Below, in pieces: positions 21,589-31,896 of a stretch of DNA of 64,000 nt. Where the stretch lies: positions 1-64,000 of the forward strand of contig JAQUCE010000013.1 in NCBI GenBank assembly GCA_028686345.1. Direction: 5' to 3'. Position 1 is the first letter of the stretch. Every line of letters starts with the position of its first letter. The position numbers and the translations under genes were made by a program. This stretch comes from Kiritimatiellia bacterium (GTDB lineage: Bacteria; Verrucomicrobiota; Kiritimatiellia; RFP12; UBA1067). A model generated the notes under the pieces. It made no database searches and was not told the origin of the DNA. It was given only the letters and a program-made list of their open reading frames with translations.

Positions 21589-21768
21589 TTAAGCGACGAG
21601 CATCTAATTAACGCTCCACCAAAGCACCCTAGTTGGACTAAAGCACTATGCAGTACAAGTAGGTGATACTCACCGTCAAATAGTAGTATGCTATAATTGA
21701 TAAAAGTCAGTCAACTGTAAAAACAAAAAAATAATATTTTTTAAAGCAGCTAACCGTCGTCTGTCTGC

Positions 21769-22378
21769 GTGCAACGCACAGGCCGGCAACCAAATTTATC
21801 TCCCATAGAGTGCCGCATCCATCCGCAACTAAGCGCCGTACTGTCGGAGCAAAAGCCATGCCCGGCCGCGCCGGCAGCGGGAGCATTCGACGGTGATGCT
21901 GATGGCGACGGCCTGACTCTCTTTGAAGAGAGCTATCTTTTCGGAACAGATCCTGAAGTAAAGGACTCCGACCAGGATGAACTCAGTGACGGTGTGGAAA
22001 CAGAGGCGGCCTTTTTGACATTATGGAGCGGCAAAGATCCGGCAGGCAAGCTGTACATGGACTGCCACGCTTTGCAGGTAACGGCATCTGATTCAGCGCG
22101 GGCGGCACTGCTGAAAGATGGCACAGGGCTTATTTTTACGGGCGATGGTGCCTCACTTCAAAGCTATGCCTTTGCGAGGCGGCTGCTTTCGGAAAAACCG
22201 GATTTGAAACCAAAATAAATGTCCGTGTTGTTGATGGAAACGGAGCATCGGTTTTAAATGCTAAGGTTGGAGCCTCCTTCTCTGCGTTTGTTGATGATGG
22301 TGATCCATGGAAGGGACAAAAAAATTTCAGAGAGCAGTTGCGCTACCGGGAAGTTGAATTGAAAGCGATAATGAAGTA
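21769..22378 (+). pseudogene. DxDxDG-repeat protein remnant, frameshifted
   Basis: ORF 21769..22218 (FDGDADGDGLTLFEE...DSDQDELSDGVE); homologous-looking sequence continues in another frame to a stop near 22378 (TKINVRVVDGNGASVLNAKVG...). Confidence 0.5.
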
Positions 22379-22517
22379 GAGCAAGCATCCTGCTTGCTAT
22401 GGAATTTCAACCAGTATGGTGTGGAAGAAAGCGGCTGAACGCAGATCAAGATCTTGTGAAAATGGTTTGAGGAATTAAAAAAATTACAAGTCTATGAAGA
22501 AGGAAAGGAATACGTAC

Positions 22518-23129
22518 ATGAATAAAATAATAAAATCAGCTTTAATGGTTTGTGCTTACGCATCTGCCTTGCTTGTGGATGCGGCTGATGAAATGAAAGA
22601 GGTGCACCCAGTTGCTCGTGCTCGAAAGGAGCTTGAAAAAAAGATGATGGCTAAACGCGAGGCAATGCGATTTGGTAAATTTGAGATTGTTGGTAATGTA
22701 GTGTCTGAGCAAGGCGAAGCACTTGATGGCGTTTCTTTGTCTCTGACCATCTGCACGGAAAAGGAGATAAAAAAGGAAGAGCGGGTTGTTAATAAAACAT
22801 TTGAAATTAATTATGGAAAAGTGAATGCGGTTCGTATAGTTTTAACAAAGCTAGGGTTTTATGAGGAAGCAAGATCGTTTACGACACGCCTTATGAAAGA
22901 GGATACAGTTATAGTTGAACTCGTTGAAATTGGTCAGCCTGTTGCATTGCAGGAGTTCCAAGGGTTCATCTCTTTTTGTCCGACCGGTATGTCAATGGTG
23001 GCGAGTTTTGTGCCAAACGAAAAAATAATAAGCTCTTTATCATCAAAGGATATTCTTGCGGAGAGCGGTGCATTTCCGCACATTCTACCTTGGCGCTACC
23101 TTCCGCGGGGCGTATGCCCTCAACTATGA
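22518..23129 (+). CDS. secreted carboxypeptidase-regulatory-like protein, possibly truncated
   Basis: signal peptide MNKIIKSALMVCAYASALLVDAAD; GNVVSEQGEALDGVSLSL. Confidence 0.5.
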   Translation: MNKIIKSALMVCAYASALLVDAADEMKEVHPVARARKELEKKMMAKREAMRFGKFEIVGNVVSEQGEALDGVSLSLTICTEKEIKKEERVVNKTFEINYGKVNAVRIVLTKLGFYEEARSFTTRLMKEDTVIVELVEIGQPVALQEFQGFISFCPTGMSMVASFVPNEKIISSLSSKDILAESGAFPHILPWRYLPRGVCPQL

Positions 23130-23221
23130 ACGATGCTGACCGGAATGGTGCCTTGTTTTTGGCAGCAGGATCTGAGAGAATATAGTTTAAGAGGTAAAAT
23201 TAAAGTTAAGGGGGAGACGAC

Positions 23222-26200
23222 ATGAAGAAACACCGTAGATTTTTTGCCAGTATCATTTGTTTGTTTATTGTCGGGCGGGCGTGCGGAGGTGCACCTGAAT
23301 TGCTTTGGCTGCCGTTTGATGAGCAGAGCGAGGTGGTCAACGACCGTGGTTCGGGAGAGGGTGTTCAGGCGGAACTCGAAAATGTGAACTGGGCCAAGGG
23401 TGACTTTGGGACAGCTCTTAGCTTTGGCGGCACCAACGCTTTCGTTGAAATTGAAGCGATCCCGGCCATGCGACGCGCTGATGCCCTGTCACTGGCGATC
23501 TGGGTGATGTGGCAGGGCGACACCATGCGCAGCTATCCGAACATTCTGACCAGCCGCACTTGGTCTCCAGGTGGAATGATGTTGTTTGTCAATCAGAACA
23601 CATGCAGTGTTCGGTTTGGCAAGCCGGATACAAAGGGTGATGGATGGCAGGAGGTGGGTGTGCCTTTGCTGAATCAGCTGTCAACAAACAAGTGGACGCA
23701 TTTATGTGTGACTTTTGAACGCCCGCATATTTCGGCATATGTGAATGGCCAAAAGGTGGCTGATGGAAAATGGGATTTCCCTGTTCAATGCGATGAATTG
23801 CGCCTTGGTGGCTGGCACCCCCCGGTTTGTCACAACGGTTTGATGGATGACTTGCGCATTTACAATCGGGCACTCTCTCAACAGGAGGTTCAAAGCCTTG
23901 CCAATGATACGAAGCGCGCCTCATCTGCCTATACCGTGCATAGCTCCAAGCCGTTGCCTGTGGTGGCTGGTTTTGAGAACCGCTATCTCTCGTTTTCTGT
24001 CAACCAGCGGGGCTGGTTGTCACAGATGCAATCAAAGCAAACCAACCGCGCTTTGCTATCTCATGCCACTGCTTTAGTGAGCGCAATGACCGATGCCGGT
24101 CGGCAGATCAAGAGTTCCAGGGTGGAGGTGCTGGACGGCAAGCGGTTGCGTTTTTTCTTTCAGAGCGACCCTGGCTGGGTTGATCTGAAAATATCAGATC
24201 AAGGTGATTTCTTTGATATTGACTTGCTGGAGTGCACCTTGAAAAATGTGGAGCGCTTGACCTTTTTTGAGGTCGCATCCGCATTGAGGACTTACTACGG
24301 GGGTATGGCGAACATGCTCTCTGATGAGGAAGAGGGCATCTGTTTACGCGGTTATGACCTGCCGGTTGAGATGTCGATCTCTGCTAATAATCTGCGGCTT
24401 CAGACAACGCGCGAGTTAGGGCTGGTTGGTTGGCGGGGAGGCTTGGCGGTTGCCCCGCGGCAGGAGCTGCCAGGTGTTCTGAGGAAGATGGCGCAGCATG
24501 CCGGAGTCCCTTATTCAACAAACGGAGGTGCCTGGTCGCTGGATTCGCGGGCGAATAAAGGCTCTTACTTGTTTGCTGACCTTTCGCTGGCATCTGTAGA
24601 TGAGTGGATTGAGCTGGCCCGGCGTTGTGGCTATGAGGCCATCCATTTGCACGGCTGGTGGCAGGGATTGGGCCAGTATCCGATCAACCGCACCCTTTTT
24701 CCAGAGGGCGAGGCCGACTTAAAGAGGGCGGTGCAGCGTATTCATGCTGCTGGATTAAAGGCTGGGATGCACACATTAACTGCCTGTATTGACCCGCGTG
24801 ATCCATGGGTCACGCCTGTGCCGCACCCTGATCTACTTGCCGCGAATGTCTATACATTGAGCAAAGATCTGCCTGCTGATGCAACAGCTGTTTATGTTGA
24901 TGAAATTCCGGTCGCAGGTCACGATATTGTTTTCACTTACAGCGGCAATGGCAATGCCTTACGCATTGGTAACGAGATTATTCAGTACACTCGGATCAGC
25001 CGCACCAAGCCGTACGGTTTTTTTGATTGCAGTAGGGGCGCTTTCGGCACAACCGCCGCTGCTTACAAGGGCGGTGACTCGATTGATTATCTGCAACAGC
25101 GCTATTACGCGTTTTATCCAAAACCGGACTCGGTTTTGGCTGAGGCACTGGCTCAGCGGTTGGCGCACATCTTTAACAGTTGCGAAATTGACAACTTTTA
25201 TTTTGATGGTTCAGAGGGCATGCGCTCCCGTTACGGGATTGATTTTATGCGTCACTCTATTATGAAAAAGATGCGCGACGACGCTGTGATTGAGGCGAGT
25301 TGCCATGGTGCGCATAACTGGTGGTTTCACTCGCGGCTGGGTGCCTGGGATCATCCGATGTGGGGGATGAAGAGGTTTCATGATCTGCATGTTGGCTTTG
25401 CTGAGGCATATCGAAAAACTGATCTGCTGGCGCCTCAACTTGGCTGGTGGGCACCCCGGCAGACAAGTGCAAATGTCAGAGGTCACTTTCAAGATGAGAT
25501 GGAGTACTTTGCCTGTAAAAACATGGCGCTGGAGAGCGCGTCTTCCATCCAGGGGGTCAATGTCTCGCATCAGCCTTTGTCTTACGCAATTGAAAAGCAG
25601 ATGACAATTCTGGGGTGGTACGAAAGGCTGCGCTTAGCGGAATATTTTGACCGGGCGACATTAGATCAGATTGCTGTTCCGGGCCAGGAGTTTGAGTTGC
25701 GCCAGAACCAGAGCGGTCTGTGGCACTTCACGCCTGTGGTTTATGATTATCATCGGGTGGGTGCAACCGAGGAGAGCGTCTGGAACTCGATTAACAGCTT
25801 TGAGGAGCAGCCCACTGCTCTCCGGATGGAGGCCTTGCAAAGAGCGCAGCCTTATGATGACCCTGCTGCCATACTGCTACTGGGTGGTGCCGCGTGTACG
25901 AATCTTCAGATCAAAACAGCTCCGTCCGTTAAACTGGTTGTGAACTCGGCGGCTGAGGAGCGCTTTGCTGGTTCCTTCAAGCTGGTGGCTAAGAATCAGG
26001 GGGCGGTTGCGCATGGTGCCTGGTCTTCAGCTTCCATTAGTTTTGCCCCTGAGTATTTAGACATATCCCCCTGCGGGGCAGCCGGGCTCTGGGTTAAAGG
26101 CGATGGCAGCGGGGCCCTATTGAATGTGCAGTTGGAGACACCGCGCGAGCATTTGGGAGGACTCTCCGAGCATTATGTGACTCTAGACTTTGAGGGATGG

Positions 26201-27076
26201 CGTTATTGTGAATTCCATCTTAGGGAGCGTGATACACGGCTACACCAGCTTTATCAATGGCCGTATGGTGGTATCCACGCGCTCTATCGCAATCCGTTGA
26301 ATCGGAAGTATCTCTCCTCCGTCAATATCTATCTCAACAACATCCCGGCTGGTGGTGGCACAGAGGTGGTGCTCTCGCCGGTTGTGGCACTGCCTGTCAG
26401 TGACTGCACAATCGTCAACCCTGAAATCAGGATCAATGCGGAGGCATTGATCATTCCTTTCACATTGAGCTCCGGCGATTTTGCGGAGGTTGACGGGGAT
26501 GGTCGCTGCACACATTTTAATCCGAGCGGGGAGCAGCTGGCATCAGTGTCACTTCCAAAACAACCGCTCTATAAAAAGGGTGTTAATCGCCTTGCACTTA
26601 TGCCTGTTTCACCTGGCGAGGGAACACCGCGCGTTGAACTCACTTTAATTTCACGAGGGAAAGCTTTTGGCGGTATGCAGCCGGAGTCGGCGATTAATTG
26701 GAAATACCTTGAGCGTACCTTTACGCTGCCGCGGGTCATTCAACACGCCGGGAGCCAGGAGAGTCAATGGACTGAGCCCATGCCTGCAGGCCAAAAGGCA
26801 AAGGTGGAGGTTGAGCTGTATGGGCCGGTGGTTAAACCGACACTTACCATTAACAACCACACGGTGAAGTTTGATGTCGCCCTGAAACCAGGGGAGAGGT
26901 TGCGCTGCCGTGATCAGCAGAGCTGGCAGGTCATCAATAACAGTCGTGAAGTTCTCTCAAAAGGACGCCTGGAAAAAGAGTTGCCTCTTTTACAGAGTGG
27001 TACTAATCAGATGAGCCTTAGCAGCGAGGGGGCCTGTGATGCGCGTTTGAATCTGGTTAAGGTCATCGCGCCGTAG
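23222..27076 (+). CDS. secreted LamG + TIM-barrel glycoside-hydrolase-like protein
   Basis: 1284 aa; signal peptide; LamG-like N-terminus (FVEIEAIPAMRRADALSLAIWVMW...NGLMDDLRIYNRALS); GYEAIHLHGWW...NFYFDGSEGM. Confidence 0.7.
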   Translation: MKKHRRFFASIICLFIVGRACGGAPELLWLPFDEQSEVVNDRGSGEGVQAELENVNWAKGDFGTALSFGGTNAFVEIEAIPAMRRADALSLAIWVMWQGDTMRSYPNILTSRTWSPGGMMLFVNQNTCSVRFGKPDTKGDGWQEVGVPLLNQLSTNKWTHLCVTFERPHISAYVNGQKVADGKWDFPVQCDELRLGGWHPPVCHNGLMDDLRIYNRALSQQEVQSLANDTKRASSAYTVHSSKPLPVVAGFENRYLSFSVNQRGWLSQMQSKQTNRALLSHATALVSAMTDAGRQIKSSRVEVLDGKRLRFFFQSDPGWVDLKISDQGDFFDIDLLECTLKNVERLTFFEVASALRTYYGGMANMLSDEEEGICLRGYDLPVEMSISANNLRLQTTRELGLVGWRGGLAVAPRQELPGVLRKMAQHAGVPYSTNGGAWSLDSRANKGSYLFADLSLASVDEWIELARRCGYEAIHLHGWWQGLGQYPINRTLFPEGEADLKRAVQRIHAAGLKAGMHTLTACIDPRDPWVTPVPHPDLLAANVYTLSKDLPADATAVYVDEIPVAGHDIVFTYSGNGNALRIGNEIIQYTRISRTKPYGFFDCSRGAFGTTAAAYKGGDSIDYLQQRYYAFYPKPDSVLAEALAQRLAHIFNSCEIDNFYFDGSEGMRSRYGIDFMRHSIMKKMRDDAVIEASCHGAHNWWFHSRLGAWDHPMWGMKRFHDLHVGFAEAYRKTDLLAPQLGWWAPRQTSANVRGHFQDEMEYFACKNMALESASSIQGVNVSHQPLSYAIEKQMTILGWYERLRLAEYFDRATLDQIAVPGQEFELRQNQSGLWHFTPVVYDYHRVGATEESVWNSINSFEEQPTALRMEALQRAQPYDDPAAILLLGGAACTNLQIKTAPSVKLVVNSAAEERFAGSFKLVAKNQGAVAHGAWSSASISFAPEYLDISPCGAAGLWVKGDGSGALLNVQLETPREHLGGLSEHYVTLDFEGWRYCEFHLRERDTRLHQLYQWPYGGIHALYRNPLNRKYLSSVNIYLNNIPAGGGTEVVLSPVVALPVSDCTIVNPEIRINAEALIIPFTLSSGDFAEVDGDGRCTHFNPSGEQLASVSLPKQPLYKKGVNRLALMPVSPGEGTPRVELTLISRGKAFGGMQPESAINWKYLERTFTLPRVIQHAGSQESQWTEPMPAGQKAKVEVELYGPVVKPTLTINNHTVKFDVALKPGERLRCRDQQSWQVINNSREVLSKGRLEKELPLLQSGTNQMSLSSEGACDARLNLVKVIAP

Positions 27077-27170
27077 CACAGAGAGCAGGGCGCAATGAGG
27101 ATTCTGCTCTCATGGCTGACAGGGCGCTGAAGCGTGAACTACGAACCAATACGCTTCGTAGGTTTGTTGT

Positions 27171-27195
27171 ACAGCCTTTAGGTGCTTCAAAGCGG
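27171..27195 (-). repeat. dispersed intergenic repeat, copy 1 (minus orientation)
   Basis: reverse complement ccgctttgaagcacctaaaggctgt; compare 27745-27769 and 30541-30565. Confidence 0.6.
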
Positions 27196-27447
27196 CACCC
27201 CAGCAACAACTCGAGCTAATCCGCGCTAATTCGCAGTCAAAAAACGGTGAGCAAGGACTGAAGTCCGTCAGCCGCTGCATAGCCGGTAAACTAACGCTCA
27301 ATGCTTGGATCGTTTCTCAGTATCAGGAGCGAGCATAACACACCCTATCAGAAAAAGTAGAGGTATTACGATAATGTTTTTCATTTTTTATGGCGAACGT
27401 TTGAAATCACCTGACCAATAGGGTGTCCCCACTGGGTGCCGTGGATT

Positions 27448-27690
27448 TCATTGTTCTGAATTCGAGTCTTTCCCCTTTGCCTTCGATGACACGATCGCAA
27501 GAGAAATCAATCCTGATGCCATCATGATTGCACCCGTGATGAATGCCATTCCAGCACCCATCACATCCAGATGGCTTGATGACCACATGAACAGGAAGCA
27601 GATGGTCATGCCGACAGCTCCGAGAACCAGCATCACTAAGGACACAACTACAACAAAGCTGACCAACGCCTTCTTGGCATCAATTTCCAT
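27448..27690 (-). CDS. small membrane protein
   Basis: 80 aa, two hydrophobic segments. Confidence 0.5.
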   Translation of the reverse strand: MEIDAKKALVSFVVVVSLVMLVLGAVGMTICFLFMWSSSHLDVMGAGMAFITGAIMMASGLISLAIVSSKAKGKDSNSEQ

Positions 27691-27744
27691 TTTATTTCTC
27701 CTTTCACTACTCCATTATCACCTTTAGAGTCACTTCTCAATAGC

Positions 27745-27769
27745 CCGCTTTGAAACAGCCTAAAGGCTG
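27745..27769 (+). repeat. dispersed intergenic repeat, copy 2
   Basis: ccgctttgaaacagcctaaaggctg. Confidence 0.6.
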
Positions 27770-27942
27770 CTAAAGCTGGATTGCAACGTTAAATTAAGCA
27801 TTTGAGGTTTCGTCCTCCTTCGCCAAGGCTATGGCGGACGCGGTAGAAGCAACCCTACACCCCGGGGTGCGCTTTTCACGAACGGAGGCAGAATGCCGCT
27901 AATAAAACGGCATCGTAAACCAAAGGCACTGCCGAGCTCAGT

Positions 27943-27982
27943 AGTCCGGTTTCCAACCGGACTGTCCGATTGGAAATCGGAC
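27943..27982. repeat. two tandem small hairpins (intergenic palindromic repeat)
   Basis: agtccggtt-tcc-aaccggact followed by gtccgatt-gga-aatcggac. Confidence 0.75.
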
Positions 27983-28016
27983 CTACGTTGCCCTCGCACA
28001 AAATACGCGACCTCTT

Positions 28017-28104
28017 CACTCACTCACTCACTCACTCACTCACTCACTCACTCACTCACTCACTCACTCACTCACTCACTCACTCACTCACTCGCTCGCT
28101 CGCT
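28017..28104. repeat. tetranucleotide microsatellite (CACT)19 followed by (CGCT)3
   Basis: direct reading of sequence. Confidence 0.97.
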
Positions 28105-28240
28105 CGCACACTTATGCACTTGAGCACTTCTTTGCGCCAGCATAGATGAGATTTATTTTCAAGATTCCACGTTAAACACCTGCTTGAGAAAAAAGCAAAC
28201 GCGATGCTAATTTTTTAGTGCAACAAAACAAATAAATCAA

Positions 28241-28626
28241 ATGATTCGGAAACAAAAACTTGAACTGACCTGGATCGGCAAGGAGAACCGAGCGCAGCTG
28301 GAGCCGCGCATTCTGGTCGAAGATCCAAAAAAATCCTACCATGCCGTGAGCACGTCGGGAAGAACGATATATTCGATAATAAGCTGATCTTCGGAGATAA
28401 TCTGCTCGCCCTTAAAGCACTGGAGCAGGATTACGCTGGTAAGGTCAAGTGCGTGTTTATTGATCCTCCGTTTAATACTGGACAAGCATTTGACCACTAT
28501 GAAGATGGAATAGAGCATTCTTTATGGTTAGGTTTAATGTCTGCAAGACTCAGAGAACTCAAAAAACTTTTTAGCTCCAGATGGAATAGTCTGCCGCGCT
28601 CAGCGGCCTCTGGGAAGACACGCTAA
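28241..28626 (+). pseudogene. type III restriction-modification Mod-like N6-adenine methyltransferase, frameshifted and truncated
   Basis: MIRKQKLELTWIGKENRAQLEPRILVEDPKKSYHA (28241..) then, in another frame, EHVGKNDIFDNKLIFGDNLLALKALEQDYAGKVKCVFIDPPFNTGQAFDHYEDGIEHSLWLGLMSARL; DPPFNT catalytic motif. Confidence 0.8.
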
Positions 28627-28741
28627 AGCGTGAACTACATACCGCTTTCAGATCGGTTTACGATAGCGGCGACAATGCTGGTGGACGATTTTCAAGGGCG
28701 GGGTTTTTAATCGTAGTTCGCTATCGTCGGTCAAAGCCGCT

Positions 28742-29926
28742 CTATGAGCGGCACTCATCCACCAGCTTGCCGATCCGCACCATTGCCTCTTTGAGCTGCT
28801 CCATGCCAGTGGCGTAAGCACACCGCAGGTAGCCTTCGCCGCAGGCACCGAAGGCTGAGCCCGGAATACAGGCAACGCCGTAATCTTTGAGGAGACGCAT
28901 TGCAAACTCGTGGGATGAGAGGCCGGTTGACTGAATGGAGGGGAAAACGTAAAACGCGCCGCTGGGCGAAAAACAGTCCAGCCCGATCTCATTCAGCGAT
29001 GCCACGATAAAGTTGCGGCGCAGCTTATAGGAGTGACACATCCTGGTCACCTCTGAAGCGCCGTTTCGTAACGCCTCCAGCCCTGCCACCTGACTGATGG
29101 AGGAGGCGCACATCATGCAGTACTGATGGATCTTCATCATGGCATCGATCAGCGGCGCAGGAGCGCAGGCAAATCCCAGCCGAAAACCGGTCATGGACCA
29201 GGCTTTGGAAAATCCGTTTAAAAAAATCAATCGCTCCCTGATCCGCGGGATGGCTGCCATTGAGATCCGTTCGCCCTCATAGGTGATCTCAGAGTAAACT
29301 TCGTCCGAGATCAGGATGATGTCATGCCGAATAACAAAATCAGCCAGTGCCTCCGCATCTTCGCGGCGCAGGGTGGCGCCTGTCGGGTTGTTGGGGAAGT
29401 TGATCAGCAGCGCGCGCGTTTTTGGAGTGACCTTTTTTTCCAGCTCTTCGATGGTGACCCGAAACTCATCCTTGCGGAAGGTCTCGACCGCCACCGGCAC
29501 ACCGTGGGCCAGGGTGATCAGCGGGGCGTAGGCCACAAAAGCTGGCTCGTGATAGAGCACCTCATCGCCGGGCCGTATGATCACACGCAGTGCGATATCA
29601 AGCGCCTCGCTGACACCAACGGTAACGAGCACTTCATTCTTCCAATTGTAATCGCCGTGATACGAGCGGCGCACATACTCCGCCAGCTCCTGGCGCAGCT
29701 CAGGCATGCCCAGATTGGAGGTATAGCGCGTGAAGCCGTTTTCAATGGCGTTGACAGCTTTTTCCCTTATATGCCAGGGAGTTTTGAAGTCCGGCTCACC
29801 AATACCCAGAGAGATCACATCAGTGCGCTCTGCCACTATATCAAAAAAATCGCGGATGCCTGATTTCGGTAGGTTAGCAACCTGATCAGTTACAAACTTA
29901 CAGGCAGATCGGGAGTCGTGCGTCAT
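28742..29926 (-). CDS. PLP-dependent aminotransferase class I/II
   Basis: ISLGIGEPDFKTPWHIREKA...NFPNNPTGAT...LISDEVYSEITYEG...FLNGFSKAWSMTGFRLGF. Confidence 0.9.
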   Translation of the reverse strand: MTHDSRSACKFVTDQVANLPKSGIRDFFDIVAERTDVISLGIGEPDFKTPWHIREKAVNAIENGFTRYTSNLGMPELRQELAEYVRRSYHGDYNWKNEVLVTVGVSEALDIALRVIIRPGDEVLYHEPAFVAYAPLITLAHGVPVAVETFRKDEFRVTIEELEKKVTPKTRALLINFPNNPTGATLRREDAEALADFVIRHDIILISDEVYSEITYEGERISMAAIPRIRERLIFLNGFSKAWSMTGFRLGFACAPAPLIDAMMKIHQYCMMCASSISQVAGLEALRNGASEVTRMCHSYKLRRNFIVASLNEIGLDCFSPSGAFYVFPSIQSTGLSSHEFAMRLLKDYGVACIPGSAFGACGEGYLRCAYATGMEQLKEAMVRIGKLVDECRS

Positions 29927-30377
29927 CTTTGTCTCTTTCCATAAGGACACCTTGATCCTTATATGTTTTAAGCATGAAGTGGGTTGCAGTGGAGAGCACA
30001 CCGTCGATCGTGGAGAGGCGTGCGCTGACAAAACCGGCGACATCCTGCAGGGATTTGCCTTTGACAAACAGCAGCAGATCATAGGATCCTGACATCAGGA
30101 CAACCGATTCCACCTCTTCAAATTGGCTGATACGTCCGGCAATGCAGTCGAACCCGCCGCCCTGCTGCGGCTGCACACGCAGCTCAATCGCTGCCCACAC
30201 ATCATGGGTGTCCAGCTTCTCTTCGTTAACAACTGCTTTGAAAGCCCGGATTACTCCATCCTGCTGGTATTTATTAATCCTTTGCTCAATATCTTCCACG
30301 GTTGTTCCCAGCATTTTAGCGAGTGTCTGGCTGGATTCACGAGCGTTTGCCATCAGTAAATCAAGTAGTTCGTCCAT
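29898..30377 (-). CDS. Lrp/AsnC-family transcriptional regulator
   Basis: MDELLDLLMANARESSQTLAKMLGTTVEDIEQRINKYQQDGVIRAF; overlaps the aminotransferase start. Confidence 0.85.
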   Translation of the reverse strand: MDELLDLLMANARESSQTLAKMLGTTVEDIEQRINKYQQDGVIRAFKAVVNEEKLDTHDVWAAIELRVQPQQGGGFDCIAGRISQFEEVESVVLMSGSYDLLLFVKGKSLQDVAGFVSARLSTIDGVLSTATHFMLKTYKDQGVLMERDKDDARLPICL

Positions 30378-30540
30378 TGCACGTTCCTTTCTTTGTCTGG
30401 CGTGTATTCTAGCGGAATGTCATAGGCGCACGCAAGGATGAAGGGGGAGGCGAGAGGTTTTTTAACCGAGTGACATTAGGGGCAAGTGCCAGGCGGGGGC
30501 CGTTCGGGACAGGCACTGATTTTCTCCTAATCTCTTTCAT

Positions 30541-30565
30541 CCGCTTTGGAGCAGCCTAAAGGCTG
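30541..30565 (+). repeat. dispersed intergenic repeat, copy 3
   Basis: ccgctttggagcagcctaaaggctg. Confidence 0.6.
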
Positions 30566-30710
30566 GACAACAAACCTTACGGGGCAGCCGTTTGTTGTTC
30601 AGCTTAAGCGTGCTCTTTGCTTTCCGTCCGATTGTTGCGAGGTTATCTTTGTGTGTTTCGCGCTTTTCTGTAGTTAAAACTCTATGTCGCGTCCACATTC
30701 CGCTTACCGC

Positions 30711-30760
30711 AAAACTGGTAGGCCAGGGGAGGCTCGAACTCCCGACCTGCGGATTAGGAA
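30711..30760. repeat. attachment site, left copy (3' part of tRNA-Arg)
   Basis: aaaactggtaggccaggggaggctcgaactcccgacctgcggattaggaa identical to 61503-61552. Confidence 0.95.
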
Positions 30761-30873
30761 GCGGTCTGCACTGATTGACTGTCAGGGGTTTGTGAGGTTT
30801 CTTCTAAAGATTTTCTAATCTTGATTAAGGTTGGTTTGCGTTGCGAATGTGTGCGCTGGATCCTGTCGGGGTT

Positions 30874-31710
30874 TTAAAGCGTGGTTTTAATGGTGGTTGC
30901 AGATTTTATTTCTTGCTCGGCGATTGGATCAATGAACGTTATTATGGCGCCATATTTTGAGTCATTTTCGTGTATGCCTAAACGGATTTCGCCATCTGGA
31001 GTTTGCCAAACTGTGGTGTAAATGTAGTAGCCGTTTTTAAAGGTGAGGATGTTGATGTCTTTAATTTCGTGCATGGTGCGGGCGGGTTGGCCGTATTTTT
31101 CACATAGTCCGTGGTGGATAATTTTGAGCCACTCTTTTGTGTTGATATCGATATAGTCGGCTGTGTAGGCGCGGCTATTAATAGTTATTTGATATATTTT
31201 GCCTTTGTGGAGGTTTGCTGTGGCATCGGCCCAGGCATAATAGCGGCGAGTTTCTTCGGTGCCGCTGCTGCCGATACGCTGGAAGTCGAGGTCGGCGCTG
31301 GTTTTGGCTTGCAGAAAAATTAGGTTTTGTTTGAAGGTGGCATTTTGAGCTTCCCAGGGTGAATTGTTGGTCAGAGTGTCAATGTCGAGTTGGGTCATTT
31401 GTAGCTGAAGGCCTTTAAAGCCCAAGGTATCTTTGAATGGCGGGGGCGAGATTGGCTCTTCTTCTGCCGGGGGAATGGTTGTTTTTGCTTTGGTGTAATT
31501 TTGATCTTGAGGGGAGAGGCGTGAGAGCGGGATTGTGCATTGTCTGTTATTTGGTAGTTGCAGCTGAACGCTGTCTTGGTCGGCTTTTATGAGGGTGGCT
31601 TGTATCTGGCGGCCGTTTTTATCGGTCCAGGTGCGGAGGGTTGGGGCTGGTTTGGCAAAAATGCCGATGGCGATGGCGGTGATTATTATAATGGTTGTGA
31701 TTGTTTTCAT
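30874..31710 (-). CDS. secreted SHD1/SLA1-like domain protein (prophage moron candidate)
   Basis: 278 aa; signal peptide; LRTWTDKNGRQIQATLIKADQDSVQLQLPNNRQCTIPLSRLSPQDQ. Confidence 0.65.
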   Translation of the reverse strand: MKTITTIIIITAIAIGIFAKPAPTLRTWTDKNGRQIQATLIKADQDSVQLQLPNNRQCTIPLSRLSPQDQNYTKAKTTIPPAEEEPISPPPFKDTLGFKGLQLQMTQLDIDTLTNNSPWEAQNATFKQNLIFLQAKTSADLDFQRIGSSGTEETRRYYAWADATANLHKGKIYQITINSRAYTADYIDINTKEWLKIIHHGLCEKYGQPARTMHEIKDINILTFKNGYYIYTTVWQTPDGEIRLGIHENDSKYGAIITFIDPIAEQEIKSATTIKTTL

Positions 31711-31835
31711 TTATTTGGCTCCAGTTTGTGGTGGATTAACCTCTGTTGTTTTGCCCTATAATAGCATGTTTTGTGTGGTTTTGTTAGTGTTTTATGCGTT
31801 ATTTAATTATTATTTATTTTATTTGTTTTTTATGG

Positions 31836-31865
31836 TTGACATGGTGTGCGCACACCGTCTATTAT
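31836..31865 (+). promoter_or_regulatory. sigma70-like promoter TTGACA-N18-TATTAT with a palindromic operator in the spacer
   Basis: TTGACA 31836-31841, TATTAT 31860-31865; GGTGTGCGCACACC 31843-31856 is a perfect palindrome. Confidence 0.75.
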
Positions 31866-31896
31866 GGCGTCATGTTTAAGAGAAAGGATATATTTT

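Noticed and set aside
27893-28123. ORF translated through the CACT repeat (SLTHSLTH...)
   Set aside because: Any frame of CACT repeats is open; no RBS or flanking protein homology and not in frame with the mod gene.
30711-30786. tRNA-like sequence at the left prophage end
   Set aside because: Only the 3' half of tRNA-Arg (to gcggattaggaa) is present; it is the att duplicate, not a functional tRNA.
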